A DNA stretch of 62,630 bases, from positions 1 to 62,630 of the forward strand of contig WTJC01000002.1 in the NCBI GenBank assembly GCA_011525015.1, in the 5' to 3' direction. The stretch is from Flavobacteriales bacterium (GTDB taxonomy: Bacteria; Bacteroidota; Bacteroidia; Flavobacteriales; Flavobacteriaceae). This document shows positions 1 through 8,379 of this stretch, piece by piece (positions within the stretch are counted from its first letter, which is position 1; every line of letters begins with the position of its first letter). The notes below the pieces were generated by a model that was not told where the DNA came from, did not search any database, and saw nothing but the letters and a program-made list of their open reading frames with translations. Made by a program: the position numbers and the translations under genes.

Positions 1-1230
1 ATTGATCCGAGTGTAGGAGCGCTTAAAGATCATTTTTCTAAAGGTTCAAGTTCTATTCAATCCTTTTTTGAATCTTTTAAAATTCAATATTCAGGACCCA
101 TTGACGGTCATGACCTCCCAATGGTAATAGCATCTTTGAAAGCACTCAAAACGCTTAAGGGTCCACGATTATTACACCTTAAAACTGTTAAAGGCAAGGG
201 GCTACAGGCGGCTGAAAAAGATCAGGTAACCTATCACGCTCCAGGCAAGTTTCAACCGCAAACAGGTGAGCGTTTTAAGACTAAAAAATCCTTTTTAAAA
301 TATCAAGAAATCATTGGGCAGACCTTATTTGAGCTTTGTAAAAATGCATCAGACGTGAAAGTCATCACTCCCGCCATGTCTACTGGAAGTGGTTTGACCA
401 AAGTATTAGCTGAATTTCCTCAGCAGTGTTATGATGTTGGAATTGCAGAACAGCACGCAGTTACCTTGTCTGCAGGTCTTGCAACACAAGGTGATTTTGT
501 TTGTTGTGTGATTTACTCCACCTTTTTACAAAGGGCCTACGATCAAATCATCCACGATGTCGCGCTTCAAAATTTACCCGTCGTATTTTGTATAGATCGC
601 GCGGGCTTGGTCGGGAATGATGGTCCAACCCATCACGGGGTTTTTGACATCGCTTACTTGAGTTGTATTCCCAATATTGAAATTTTAAGTCCTGCGAATG
701 GCCAAGAATTACAGCATTTACTCTTTGAATTAAAAGCAGCACATGAGCAAGGCTCGTTGAATCATCCTGTGGCCCTGCGTTACCCCAGAGGTTATTCTGA
801 GCTAAAGAGCCTTGATGGACAAAAAACCACAAAGAGCTTACGTCAAAATGAGTGGTCGAAAAAGGGGGATAGTGTCGGAATTATCGCCTCGGGAAGTATG
901 CATAAAATTGTAGACGCTTTTCTTGCACAACGTTCAGATCAGCAGCGGTTTTCTGTGTTTAATTTAAGGGTGCTAAAACCACTGCACAAGGAAGAAATCA
1001 CGGCTTTTTTAAATGCGCACCAAACTGTGATTACCCTAGAAGACGGTGTATTAAAAGGAGGAATAGGTCAAAGCATCAAACAACTCGCCTTTGATCAGGC
1101 CTACCATGGAAAGATTTACTGCAAGGGTATCGAAGATGATTTTGTTCCGCACGGAGCAACTTCACTGCTATTTAAACATCAAAATATAAGTGTAGATGCG
1201 CTTAATGCACTAGTGGATCAATCCTCTTAG
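1..1230 (+). CDS. dxs: 1-deoxy-D-xylulose-5-phosphate synthase, C-terminal part (5' truncated by window)
   Basis: Thiamine-diphosphate enzyme of the MEP isoprenoid pathway, condensing pyruvate with glyceraldehyde 3-phosphate. The reading frame is open from base 1, so the apparent ATG at 121 is internal. About 409 residues are present against roughly 590-620 for the family, so the N-terminal third lies outside the window. Visible landmarks are the YSGPIDGHD segment, the GIAEQHAV motif with the ThDP-activating glutamate, and the DRAGLVGNDGPTHHG loop, followed by the C-terminal transketolase domain. The last 21 bases overlap the end of the convergent dgt gene. Assignment is secure; only the upstream part is missing. 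Confidence 0.96.
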   Translation: MDPSVGALKDHFSKGSSSIQSFFESFKIQYSGPIDGHDLPMVIASLKALKTLKGPRLLHLKTVKGKGLQAAEKDQVTYHAPGKFQPQTGERFKTKKSFLKYQEIIGQTLFELCKNASDVKVITPAMSTGSGLTKVLAEFPQQCYDVGIAEQHAVTLSAGLATQGDFVCCVIYSTFLQRAYDQIIHDVALQNLPVVFCIDRAGLVGNDGPTHHGVFDIAYLSCIPNIEILSPANGQELQHLLFELKAAHEQGSLNHPVALRYPRGYSELKSLDGQKTTKSLRQNEWSKKGDSVGIIASGSMHKIVDAFLAQRSDQQRFSVFNLRVLKPLHKEEITAFLNAHQTVITLEDGVLKGGIGQSIKQLAFDQAYHGKIYCKGIEDDFVPHGATSLLFKHQNISVDALNALVDQSS

Positions 1231-2562
1231 GGTTTTGCTGAGTGCGATGGCCTGAGAATCACTCAAACTCGCCGTAAAGCAACTCGAAGCCATAAGAGCA
1301 TCGTAGATAGAATCGATATTGCTCTTGTATTCCTCAGGAATTTGGCTGAGCAAAAGCTTGTCATAGACGCTGCAGCGTCCTTCAAAAAGATGAACTAAGG
1401 CATCACTGCTGGCTTTCAAAATATCGCTGAGCATTTTGTATCCTGCAATTTCTTTGTCAATTACTTCGGAGGCCTTGTAAAAATGAGTAACACTTAATTT
1501 GCTGATATCGTTGATTTGTTTGGTGTAGGCCGAAGCACTGATTAAATCATTGGGTTGTGTTCCCGATAAAATGGCGTTTTCTGCATCTAAAAACAACTTC
1601 TTGACCTCTTGAAGAAGCACATTAATCCCTAAAGCTCTGAGGTAACTCATGCGGTCCGCAGTCGAGGGCAGTAGTTTAAACTTTTCGTAATCAACAACCT
1701 TGTCTGTCATCGATAGCAGGAGTTCTTGTGCTACACTTTCTGCTATAAAGCCCAAATTTACCGCATCTTCAAAGTCGATAAGTGTATAGCAGATATCATC
1801 TGCAGCCTCTACCAAATACACCAGTGGGTGACGGTAAAAACTATCCGTTGAAGAAGGGTTTTCGAGCAATTCTAATTCTCTTGCTAATTCGAGAAAAAAG
1901 TCTTTTTCAGATTGAAAGTATCCGAATTTCTTGTCTGCGATATGTGAGCTGGGTCGGTGGGGAATACTCGCTTTGGGGTATTTGATAAAGGCTCCTAATG
2001 TGGCATAACTCAATCTTAGCGAACCCGGAACGCCCAATCGTGAAGCGCTTAATAGTTTAAAACCATTGGCATTACCCTCAAATCGGGTAAGGTCATTGTA
2101 CTGGGCCTCACTGAGTTTGGATTGATATTGGCGACCATCTTCTTCGAGAAAAAAATGACCAATGGCCTTTTCGCCACTGTGTCCAAAGGGAGGGTTTCCG
2201 ATGTCATGGGCTAATGCTGCTGCCGCTACGATGGCTCCAAAATCATTAAAGCGGTAGCCTTGTTTTTGTAAATCAGGATGTCGTTGTAGTATAACCTCTC
2301 CAACCGATCGACCCAAACTTCTAGCCACAACAGAAACCTCTAAGGAGTGGGTCAGACGAGTATGAGCAAACGATTTATGGTGCGTTCCACTAACCACTAG
2401 TGGCATGACCTGTGTTTTGTCTTGAAGCGATCTGAAGTATTTTGAAAATATAATTCTGTCGTAATCTACCTCAAAACCTAAACGGGTTTCGTCTTGCTGG
2501 CTGCGCAGTCGAGTCGACTGATCTCCATAACGTCTTAAAGATAATAGCGCAGACCAATTCAT
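1210..2562 (-). CDS. dgt: deoxyguanosinetriphosphate triphosphohydrolase-like HD protein
   Basis: Predicted dNTP triphosphohydrolase that hydrolyses dGTP (or other dNTPs) to the nucleoside plus tripolyphosphate, helping set dNTP pools. The HD-domain metal site is visible: HTRLTHSLEV supplies the first histidine, LAHDIGNPPFGHSGE the HD pair, and an aspartate follows in DDICYTLIDFED. The 450-residue length fits the long dGTPase type common in Bacteroidota. The start overlaps the nadD stop as ATGA, implying translational coupling at the end of the yicC-gmk-nadD-dgt run. The 3' end overlaps dxs by 21 bases on the other strand. Substrate preference cannot be read from sequence. Confidence 0.93.
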   Translation of the reverse strand: MNWSALLSLRRYGDQSTRLRSQQDETRLGFEVDYDRIIFSKYFRSLQDKTQVMPLVVSGTHHKSFAHTRLTHSLEVSVVARSLGRSVGEVILQRHPDLQKQGYRFNDFGAIVAAAALAHDIGNPPFGHSGEKAIGHFFLEEDGRQYQSKLSEAQYNDLTRFEGNANGFKLLSASRLGVPGSLRLSYATLGAFIKYPKASIPHRPSSHIADKKFGYFQSEKDFFLELARELELLENPSSTDSFYRHPLVYLVEAADDICYTLIDFEDAVNLGFIAESVAQELLLSMTDKVVDYEKFKLLPSTADRMSYLRALGINVLLQEVKKLFLDAENAILSGTQPNDLISASAYTKQINDISKLSVTHFYKASEVIDKEIAGYKMLSDILKASSDALVHLFEGRCSVYDKLLLSQIPEEYKSNIDSIYDALMASSCFTASLSDSQAIALSKTLRGLIH

Positions 2563-3143
2563 TTGCGATAGAAATTCATTTCATCAATATACTTGAAGAC
2601 CTCTGGGGGTACCAATGAACGGTATTCTTTTGAGGCTTTGATTTGCTTGCGAACATAAGAAGACGACAATTCTAAAATGGGTCCATCCGTCCAAATGATT
2701 TTGGGGTGGTCGATATACTTTTCTTGAATTACAGCCTTTTGAACTCTTGGATAAACCATGATATGGTAATGTTCTAAAATGACATCTGCGTTTTTCCATT
2801 TGTGAAAATGCGCCAAATTATCCTCGCCCATAATCAAGTAAAATTCGAGATCCGGGTATTTTTCTTCAAGTCGAACTAAGGTGTCAATGGTGTAGTTGGG
2901 TTGAGGAAGGTCGAACTCTATGGTATTCACTTTGAATTTTGGATATTCAGCAATGGCCTCATAAACCATTTGATACCTGTCGTTGTTCGAAAGCATTTGC
3001 TGCTTTAACTTAAAAGGACTTCTCGGGCTAATGACAAACCAAAGTTCATCGATTAATGAATTTTCTACCAGGTGATTGGCCAAAATCAGATGCGCCTGAT
3101 GAATGGGGTTAAAGGTGCCAAAAAACAATCCTACCTTTTTCAT
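2559..3143 (-). CDS. nadD: nicotinate-nucleotide adenylyltransferase
   Basis: Cytosolic enzyme that adenylates nicotinate mononucleotide to deamido-NAD in NAD biosynthesis. The nucleotidyltransferase signature GLFFGTFNPIHQAH sits at the N-terminus (GxFxPxHxxH type) and the C-terminal SSSYVRKQIK matches the ISSTxIR motif. The 194-residue length is normal. It follows gmk by two bases and overlaps dgt by four, so it is the third gene of a tight minus-strand operon. Confidence 0.95.
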   Translation of the reverse strand: MKKVGLFFGTFNPIHQAHLILANHLVENSLIDELWFVISPRSPFKLKQQMLSNNDRYQMVYEAIAEYPKFKVNTIEFDLPQPNYTIDTLVRLEEKYPDLEFYLIMGEDNLAHFHKWKNADVILEHYHIMVYPRVQKAVIQEKYIDHPKIIWTDGPILELSSSYVRKQIKASKEYRSLVPPEVFKYIDEMNFYRK

Positions 3144-3145
3144 GC

Positions 3146-3724
3146 TTAAGCATTTAAAAATTCAGAGACCAAATCTTCAGCTTCTTTCAATGCTGTAGAT
3201 AAATCATCGTTCTTTAAAATCACATCAAACTTTGACGCTGTTTGTAATTCTTCTTTGGCTTTTGCAACGCGCATTTGAATGATGTCCTCTTGATCGGTAT
3301 TGCGCGCTCGTAGTCTTCGCTCGAGTTCTTCTACAGAAGGCGGTTGAATAAATACCGAAAGACTCTCCTTTGGGTATTTAGACTTCAAAGCGATTCCTCC
3401 GGCGACATCGATATCGAAAACAACGGCTTGTTTGGAATCCCAAATTCGCTTGATTTCGCTTTTGTAGGTGCCGTAAAACAAATCGGGATAAACCTCTTCG
3501 TGTTCTATAAATTTATCCGCTTTGATATGCGATTTAAAGGTTTCACTGGTTAAAAAGTAGTAGTGAAAACCATCTTTTTCATGAGTTCGTGGCGATCGTG
3601 TAGTCGCTGAAATTGAAAAAGCCAAAGGCAAATCTGTTTTAGACAGCAAATGGTTGACAATCGTGCTTTTGCCACTTCCAGATGGAGCTGAGAAAATAAT
3701 AAGTTTATCGGTGTTAAAGGACAT
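3146..3724 (-). CDS. gmk: guanylate kinase
   Basis: Phosphorylates GMP to GDP with ATP. The P-loop APSGSGKST lies near residues 13-21, followed by the GMP-binding SATTRSPRTHEKDGFHYYF segment and the FDIDVAGG strand (usually DIDVQG). The 192-residue length is typical. Its start overlaps the end of yicC by 11 bases. The yicC-gmk pairing is a widely conserved order, which supports both calls. Confidence 0.96.
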   Translation of the reverse strand: MSFNTDKLIIFSAPSGSGKSTIVNHLLSKTDLPLAFSISATTRSPRTHEKDGFHYYFLTSETFKSHIKADKFIEHEEVYPDLFYGTYKSEIKRIWDSKQAVVFDIDVAGGIALKSKYPKESLSVFIQPPSVEELERRLRARNTDQEDIIQMRVAKAKEELQTASKFDVILKNDDLSTALKEAEDLVSEFLNA

Positions 3725-4571
3725 TTAACAATTGTTCTTTGATTTTCTCTAGATCGTCTTTCATAATGACCACTACTTTTTGCAGGGCAGCGTGATACGA
3801 TTTAGAACCTATAGTGTTGATTTCTCGTCCGATTTCTTGGGCGATAAAGCCCAGTTTTTTTCCTGAAGATTGATTGTTGTTTAGGGTTTCCATAAAATAA
3901 GACAGGTGATTGCGAAGTCTTACTTTTTCTTCAGTAATGTCGTATTTCTCAAGGTAGTAAATGAGCTCTTGTTCAAATCGATTTTCATCTACGCTTTCTT
4001 TGATTTCGGCTACGGCCTTTTCTAATCGCGAGCGAATTTCTTCTTTGCGCACTACATCAATTTTTTCGACCTCTTCAAGGGATGATGAAATGGCCTCAAT
4101 GCGAAAAATGAGATCTTCTGCTAGTGCAGCTCCTTCTTGCCCTCTAAATTCGTTGAGGTGTTTAGCGGCTTTCTCAAGACCCGCTAAAACAAAGTTTTTT
4201 TCAGCCTCATCAATTTCTTCTCTGCTGCTTTGCATAACATCAGGGAGTCGCATCGCGATTTGAAGAGCGCTTTGCTCGTCGGTCGAAACAATATCGGCTA
4301 ACTGTTCCATATAGCTCTGGACCAAAGCCTTATTGATATTGGTTGCGCTTTGACCTGAATTGTTTTCAACGTGAATAAAGACCTCGACTTTGCCTCGATT
4401 GAGCTCAGCAGAGAGCATTTTTCTCATGTCTAACTCAATTTCTTTATAGACCTGAGGATGGCGAATCATCAAATCTAGATTCTTGCCATTAAGTGCCTTT
4501 ATCTCAATGCTGATTTTTTTGTGTTCGATTTGGCCTTGGAATTTTCCATAGCCTGTCATGGAATGTATCAT
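3714..4571 (-). CDS. YicC-family endoribonuclease
   Basis: Member of the YicC family, shown in E. coli to act as an endoribonuclease on small RNA. The N-terminus MIHSMTGYGK is the family hallmark, and the C-terminal half (near residue 200 onward) holds the DUF1732 signature FEQELIYYLEKYDITEE with the closing IKEQLLNVL. It is first in the yicC-gmk-nadD-dgt run. The start was kept at MIHSMTGYGK because the family begins just before that motif. A possible promoter box lies about 16 bases upstream. Confidence 0.92.
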   Translation of the reverse strand: MIHSMTGYGKFQGQIEHKKISIEIKALNGKNLDLMIRHPQVYKEIELDMRKMLSAELNRGKVEVFIHVENNSGQSATNINKALVQSYMEQLADIVSTDEQSALQIAMRLPDVMQSSREEIDEAEKNFVLAGLEKAAKHLNEFRGQEGAALAEDLIFRIEAISSSLEEVEKIDVVRKEEIRSRLEKAVAEIKESVDENRFEQELIYYLEKYDITEEKVRLRNHLSYFMETLNNNQSSGKKLGFIAQEIGREINTIGSKSYHAALQKVVVIMKDDLEKIKEQLLNVL

Positions 4572-4586
4572 ACACTAATTTGAAGG

Positions 4587-4594
4587 CAAAATTA
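4587..4594 (-). promoter_or_regulatory. possible Bacteroidota -7 element before yicC
   Basis: Read on the minus strand the bases are TAATTTTG, an exact match to the Bacteroidota -7 consensus TAnnTTTG, 16 bases before the yicC start codon. No convincing -33 TTG element is seen at the expected distance, and the implied leader is only about 10 bases. It could let the housekeeping run be expressed independently of the sugar operon ending at 4613. Weak evidence. Confidence 0.3.
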
Positions 4595-4612
4595 AGGATT
4601 AAACCAATGGCT

Positions 4613-5428
4613 TTAATCTAAGGGTCTGATCCAAATGTTTCTATAGCTCACTCGCGACTCATCCATATGGTCTTGTAAAATCAGCGGACCATCTCCATGT
4701 GCATTATTTTTTGGCCATCCGATGTATTCGGTAGTTCCTAATATTTCGAAATGGTCTTGAACTAAGACCCCATTGTGAAGAACCGTTACCGTTGCCGATT
4801 TCGTTTTTTCACCCTGTTCGTTAAACTCAGGCTTGTGATAAATAATGTCATAAGAGTTCCACTCACCAGAAGGAACAGAGGCCATGGCAAGAGGCACAGA
4901 CTGCTTATAGACTGAAGCTACTTGACCGTTGACATAAGTTGGGTTGTCGTTGTTGTCAAGAACCTGAACTTCATAGAGACCTTGCAAAAAGACACCGCTG
5001 TTTCCTCTGGATTGATTGGAGCCTTGGATTTCACTTGGCGACCTCCATTCGAGGTGCAATTGAATACTTCCAAAGTGTTCTTTGGTCTCGATATTGCCCG
5101 ACTTGTCTTTTACGGTCATACTGCCGTCGTCGTTAAGTATCCAATCTGCAGGCCCATCATTCAGCGAACTTTTCCACTGTTCTAAATTGCTTCCATCAAA
5201 CAAAACGATGGCATCTGAGGGCGGAAGTCCCATCTCTCCCGGACGTACTTTAGGAGGAACGGGCTCATAGAATTCGGTTTTATCAGGGGTTGTAGGTTCT
5301 TCTCCCACGAACAATCCAAAAGGATTCGAGGGAGCGTCGCTACTGCTTGCTTCTTCAGACTGTTGGGCTCCACATGCCATTACTACTAGGCCTAAACCTA
5401 AGCTCAAATAAACTGATGCTCTTCTCAT
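4613..5428 (-). CDS. DUF1080 (3-keto-disaccharide hydrolase) lipoprotein A
   Basis: Predicted periplasmic or surface lipoprotein of the DUF1080 family, a concanavalin-like fold linked to cleaving 3-keto-glycosides. A hydrophobic leader ends in VMAC with the lipid-bearing cysteine at residue 19, then an acidic Ser-rich linker. The domain runs from about residue 75 to the end: VLFDGSNLEQW, GNSGVFLQGLYEVQVLD, SGEWNSYDI and the closing LQDH with VSYRNIWIRPL. It is the last of six minus-strand genes; its start is coupled to the upstream paralogue through TAATG. It is clearly diverged from that paralogue, so the two probably handle different substrates or leaving groups. The hydrolase role is family inference. 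Confidence 0.85.
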   Translation of the reverse strand: MRRASVYLSLGLGLVVMACGAQQSEEASSSDAPSNPFGLFVGEEPTTPDKTEFYEPVPPKVRPGEMGLPPSDAIVLFDGSNLEQWKSSLNDGPADWILNDDGSMTVKDKSGNIETKEHFGSIQLHLEWRSPSEIQGSNQSRGNSGVFLQGLYEVQVLDNNDNPTYVNGQVASVYKQSVPLAMASVPSGEWNSYDIIYHKPEFNEQGEKTKSATVTVLHNGVLVQDHFEILGTTEYIGWPKNNAHGDGPLILQDHMDESRVSYRNIWIRPLD

Positions 5429-6171
5429 TATAGTTTGGCAATTTTAATGTTTCTGTAAGCTACGCGATCTCCGTGGTCTTGAACACCGATGTGTCCATCA
5501 GGATACGCGCCAAAACCTTCCCAAGTTGCGAATTTTGAATTGGCGACCATTTCGTCCCACTCGCTTCCGTCTACAGCGAAACTCACAATGACAGTTCCGT
5601 TTAAGGTAACCTCACCAATGTTATTTTCGTGGTCGATTTTTATAGTGCAAGTGTTCCATTCACCTGCAGGTTTAGTGACATCTTCACTAGGTTCTACCAT
5701 GTCGTAAAGAGCTCCTGCATGTCGGTTTAGACCGTTTTTTGAATCAGGATGTCTCTCATTGTCTAAGACTTGAATTTCAGGGCCGGTTTGATAAGGCGCA
5801 TAGAAATTTTCATCTTCATGAATACCCCAAAAAATACCACTGTTACCTCCCTCGGCTATCATCCATTCCATAGAGAGTACAAAATTGGTATAGGTATTTT
5901 TTGAAATCAGGTCGTAGGTTGCCCCTTTTGGACGTTCCGCTGGAGGGTTAAAGACCATTGCGCCTTCTTCTATAGTCCAAGGCTCAGTCACCTCTCCACC
6001 ATTGTATACTTTCCAGTTGTCAAATGAAGTTCCGTCAAATAGGGTTTCCCATTCTAAAGAGGTTGTTTCTTGTTCAGCAGCCATTGAAGTATTTTCTTCT
6101 GTTTGTTTTGCGTTGTTCTTGCATCCCAGCAATACTAAAGCGGCTAAAGTGCTTAATACTATTGTTCTCAT
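5428..6171 (-). CDS. DUF1080 (3-keto-disaccharide hydrolase) lipoprotein B
   Basis: Second DUF1080-family lipoprotein of the locus. The leader ends in LLGC with cysteine 17, so it should be lipid-anchored outside the cytoplasm. The domain starts near residue 40 with WETLFDGTSFDNW and continues through the EGGNSGIFWGI and GPEIQVLDNERHPD motifs, GEWNTCTIKI, and the final HIGVQDHGD with VAYRNIKIAKL. Its GNSGIFWGI versus GNSGVFLQG in the neighbour suggests distinct active-site surroundings. It overlaps the preceding isomerase gene by four bases (ATGA), so it is translated in step with it. The family link to 3-keto-sugars is established; this protein's own substrate is unknown. Confidence 0.87.
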   Translation of the reverse strand: MRTIVLSTLAALVLLGCKNNAKQTEENTSMAAEQETTSLEWETLFDGTSFDNWKVYNGGEVTEPWTIEEGAMVFNPPAERPKGATYDLISKNTYTNFVLSMEWMIAEGGNSGIFWGIHEDENFYAPYQTGPEIQVLDNERHPDSKNGLNRHAGALYDMVEPSEDVTKPAGEWNTCTIKIDHENNIGEVTLNGTVIVSFAVDGSEWDEMVANSKFATWEGFGAYPDGHIGVQDHGDRVAYRNIKIAKL

Positions 6172-7220
6172 ATGCCTAAAATGTTGTTTAGTTTTTGTTG
6201 ATCTAAATCGCCTCCAGCAAAATCGTCGAATGTTTTTTCTGTGGCTTCTATAATGTGTTTTGCGATGAATTGTGCACCTTCACGTGCTCCCTGTTCAGGA
6301 CTTTTGATGCAGCATTCCCACTCCATTACTGCCCAAACATCGCATCCGTACTGTGTGAGTTTCGAAAAGATGGTTGCAAAATCTATTTGACCATCCCCGA
6401 GCGAACGATAACGCCCTGCGCGATCTTGCCAGTCGTTATAACCGCCGAATGCTCCTTTTTTTCCGGTAGGATTGAACTCGGAATCTTTTACGTGAAAAGA
6501 CTTGATAAACTCGTGATAGTGATCGATATAGGTGATGTAGTCTAATTGTTGAAGGATGAAATGACTAGGGTCATAGAGAATATTTACCCTTTTGTGATTT
6601 CCTGTCGCCTCTAAAAAGCGCTCAAAAGTATCTCCATCGTGTATGTCTTCACCCGGGTGAACTTCATAGCACACATCTACCCCTTCCTCGTCAAAATGAT
6701 TCAATATAGGCATCCATCTCTTCGCCAGTTCCGCAAATCCGGTTTCAACTAAACCAGGTGGTCGTTGAGGCCAAGGGTGGGCAGTATGCCACAACAAGGC
6801 TCCAGAGAAGGTGGCATGTGCTTTAATACCGAGTCTTCGAGAAGCTGTTGCTGCTTTTTTAACGGTTTCAACAGCCCATTCCGTTCTCGCTTTAGGATTG
6901 TTTTTCACGGCATCAGGCGCAAAATTATCAAACATGATGTCGTATGCCGGGTGCACCGCAACCAATTGTCCTTGAAGATGCGTAGAAAGTTCAGTGATTT
7001 CAAGTCCGTAGGAGTTGATTTTTCCCTTTAAATCATCGCAATAGGTTTGGCTTTCGGCAGCCAAATCTAAATCGATTAAAAAGTGTTCCCATGTGGGGAT
7101 TTGAATTCCTTTATAGCCCAAATCTGCCGCCCACTTGCACATTCCGTCCAAGGTGTTAAAGGGCGCTTTACTGTCGACAAATTGCGCCAGAAAGACTGCA
7201 GGTCCTTTAATTGTTTTCAT
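6168..7220 (-). CDS. cytosolic sugar phosphate isomerase/epimerase-family TIM barrel
   Basis: AP-endonuclease-2-like TIM-barrel protein of 350 residues without a signal peptide, so presumably cytosolic. Likely metal-binding side chains appear in CYEVHPGEDIHDG, in LYDPSHF and in AVMEWECC near the C-terminus. Relatives in similar clusters act on keto-sugars (isomerisation or epimerisation). It sits between the Gfo/Idh oxidoreductase (9-base gap) and the DUF1080 pair (4-base overlap), which places it in the same pathway, perhaps acting on the free 3-keto-sugar after uptake. Exact reaction unknown. Confidence 0.86.
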   Translation of the reverse strand: MKTIKGPAVFLAQFVDSKAPFNTLDGMCKWAADLGYKGIQIPTWEHFLIDLDLAAESQTYCDDLKGKINSYGLEITELSTHLQGQLVAVHPAYDIMFDNFAPDAVKNNPKARTEWAVETVKKAATASRRLGIKAHATFSGALLWHTAHPWPQRPPGLVETGFAELAKRWMPILNHFDEEGVDVCYEVHPGEDIHDGDTFERFLEATGNHKRVNILYDPSHFILQQLDYITYIDHYHEFIKSFHVKDSEFNPTGKKGAFGGYNDWQDRAGRYRSLGDGQIDFATIFSKLTQYGCDVWAVMEWECCIKSPEQGAREGAQFIAKHIIEATEKTFDDFAGGDLDQQKLNNILGI

Positions 7221-7229
7221 AGTTTATAT

Positions 7230-8369
7230 TTAGTCGTCTAGTTTAATCCAAACATTTCCTTGGTCGTGCGATGCCACAGTGGCTTCGATAAAATTCAATC
7301 CGCGAACTCCGTCGTGAATACCGGGATAAGCCCCTGAATCTACTTCTTCGCCTCTAATGGCCTTAGCCATTCCTCGGTAAATGTTACCCATAGCATCAAA
7401 AATACCTTCTGGATGTCCAGGAGGAATCTTAGACGCTTCTAAGGATTGCTCAAAATTGTACTGATGGCCAGGTTTGAGCACTTGAAGAGGTTTGCCTTCT
7501 TGCAAGAAGTAGAGGTAGTTTGGGTTTTCTTGTTCCCATTTTAAAGCTCCTGTTTTACCGTAAACGGCCACCGTAAAATTGTTTTCTTCAGCAGTCGCGA
7601 TTTGAGAGGCGCGAATAACTCCTTTTACATGTTCTTCGACACGGATGAGTACGGTTCCGTCTACATCCATTTTATTGTCGCCGTATACATGGTTAAAGTC
7701 TGCTAAGATGCTTTTGATCTTTAGGCCAGAAGTGTATTCAAGCATTTGAAAGGCGTGTGTGCCAATATCACCGATACAACAGCTGATACCTGATTTTGTG
7801 GGGTCTAACCTCCAAGTTGCCTTGCGTTTTTCTTCATCGTGGATGATAGGGTTGATCCAACCTTGATAATATTGTGCATCCAGTTTTTGTACTTTACCGA
7901 TAAGACCAGCTTTAATCATTTGTCTCATCTGCCTAACCATGGGATATCCCGTATAGGTATGCGTAAGTGCAAAAAGGACATTTTTTTCTTGCTGAATCGC
8001 CAACAGTTCTGTGGCCTCGTCGTGGGTCATGGTCATCGGTTTTTCACAGATGACGTTTATTCCCGCTTGCATAAGGGTTTTAGCCATTGGAAAGTGCAGA
8101 AAGTTGGGTGTCAAAATACTGACCACTTCAACGCGTTCTCCTTCGGGTAGTTTTGCCTCCTCTTCAACGAGCTCCTCAACGGTGGCATAGATGCGATTGG
8201 TAGGAATATCAATCTCTTCTGCGAATTCGAGACTGATGGCTTTATCTGGATTAAAAACACCTCCGATGATTTCGTAATCATCGTGCATATAAGCGGCTAT
8301 TCGGTGAACAATTCCAATAAGAGAGTCTCCACCACCTCCAAGTATTCCTAATTTTATTCGTTTTGGCAT
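7230..8369 (-). CDS. Gfo/Idh/MocA-family oxidoreductase
   Basis: NAD(P)-dependent sugar oxidoreductase of 379 residues, no signal peptide. The Rossmann start LGILGGGGDSLIG lies at residues 7-19, CEKPMTMTHDEA is the family's EKP motif, and CCIGDIGTHAFQM has the Asp and His expected at the active site. In this context a plausible job is reducing the 3-keto group of the released sugar back to a hydroxyl, feeding glucose-type sugars into central metabolism. That role is inferred from neighbours. Ten bases separate it from the upstream permease gene, so co-transcription is likely. Confidence 0.9.
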   Translation of the reverse strand: MPKRIKLGILGGGGDSLIGIVHRIAAYMHDDYEIIGGVFNPDKAISLEFAEEIDIPTNRIYATVEELVEEEAKLPEGERVEVVSILTPNFLHFPMAKTLMQAGINVICEKPMTMTHDEATELLAIQQEKNVLFALTHTYTGYPMVRQMRQMIKAGLIGKVQKLDAQYYQGWINPIIHDEEKRKATWRLDPTKSGISCCIGDIGTHAFQMLEYTSGLKIKSILADFNHVYGDNKMDVDGTVLIRVEEHVKGVIRASQIATAEENNFTVAVYGKTGALKWEQENPNYLYFLQEGKPLQVLKPGHQYNFEQSLEASKIPPGHPEGIFDAMGNIYRGMAKAIRGEEVDSGAYPGIHDGVRGLNFIEATVASHDQGNVWIKLDD

Positions 8370-8379
8370 GTTTAATTTA

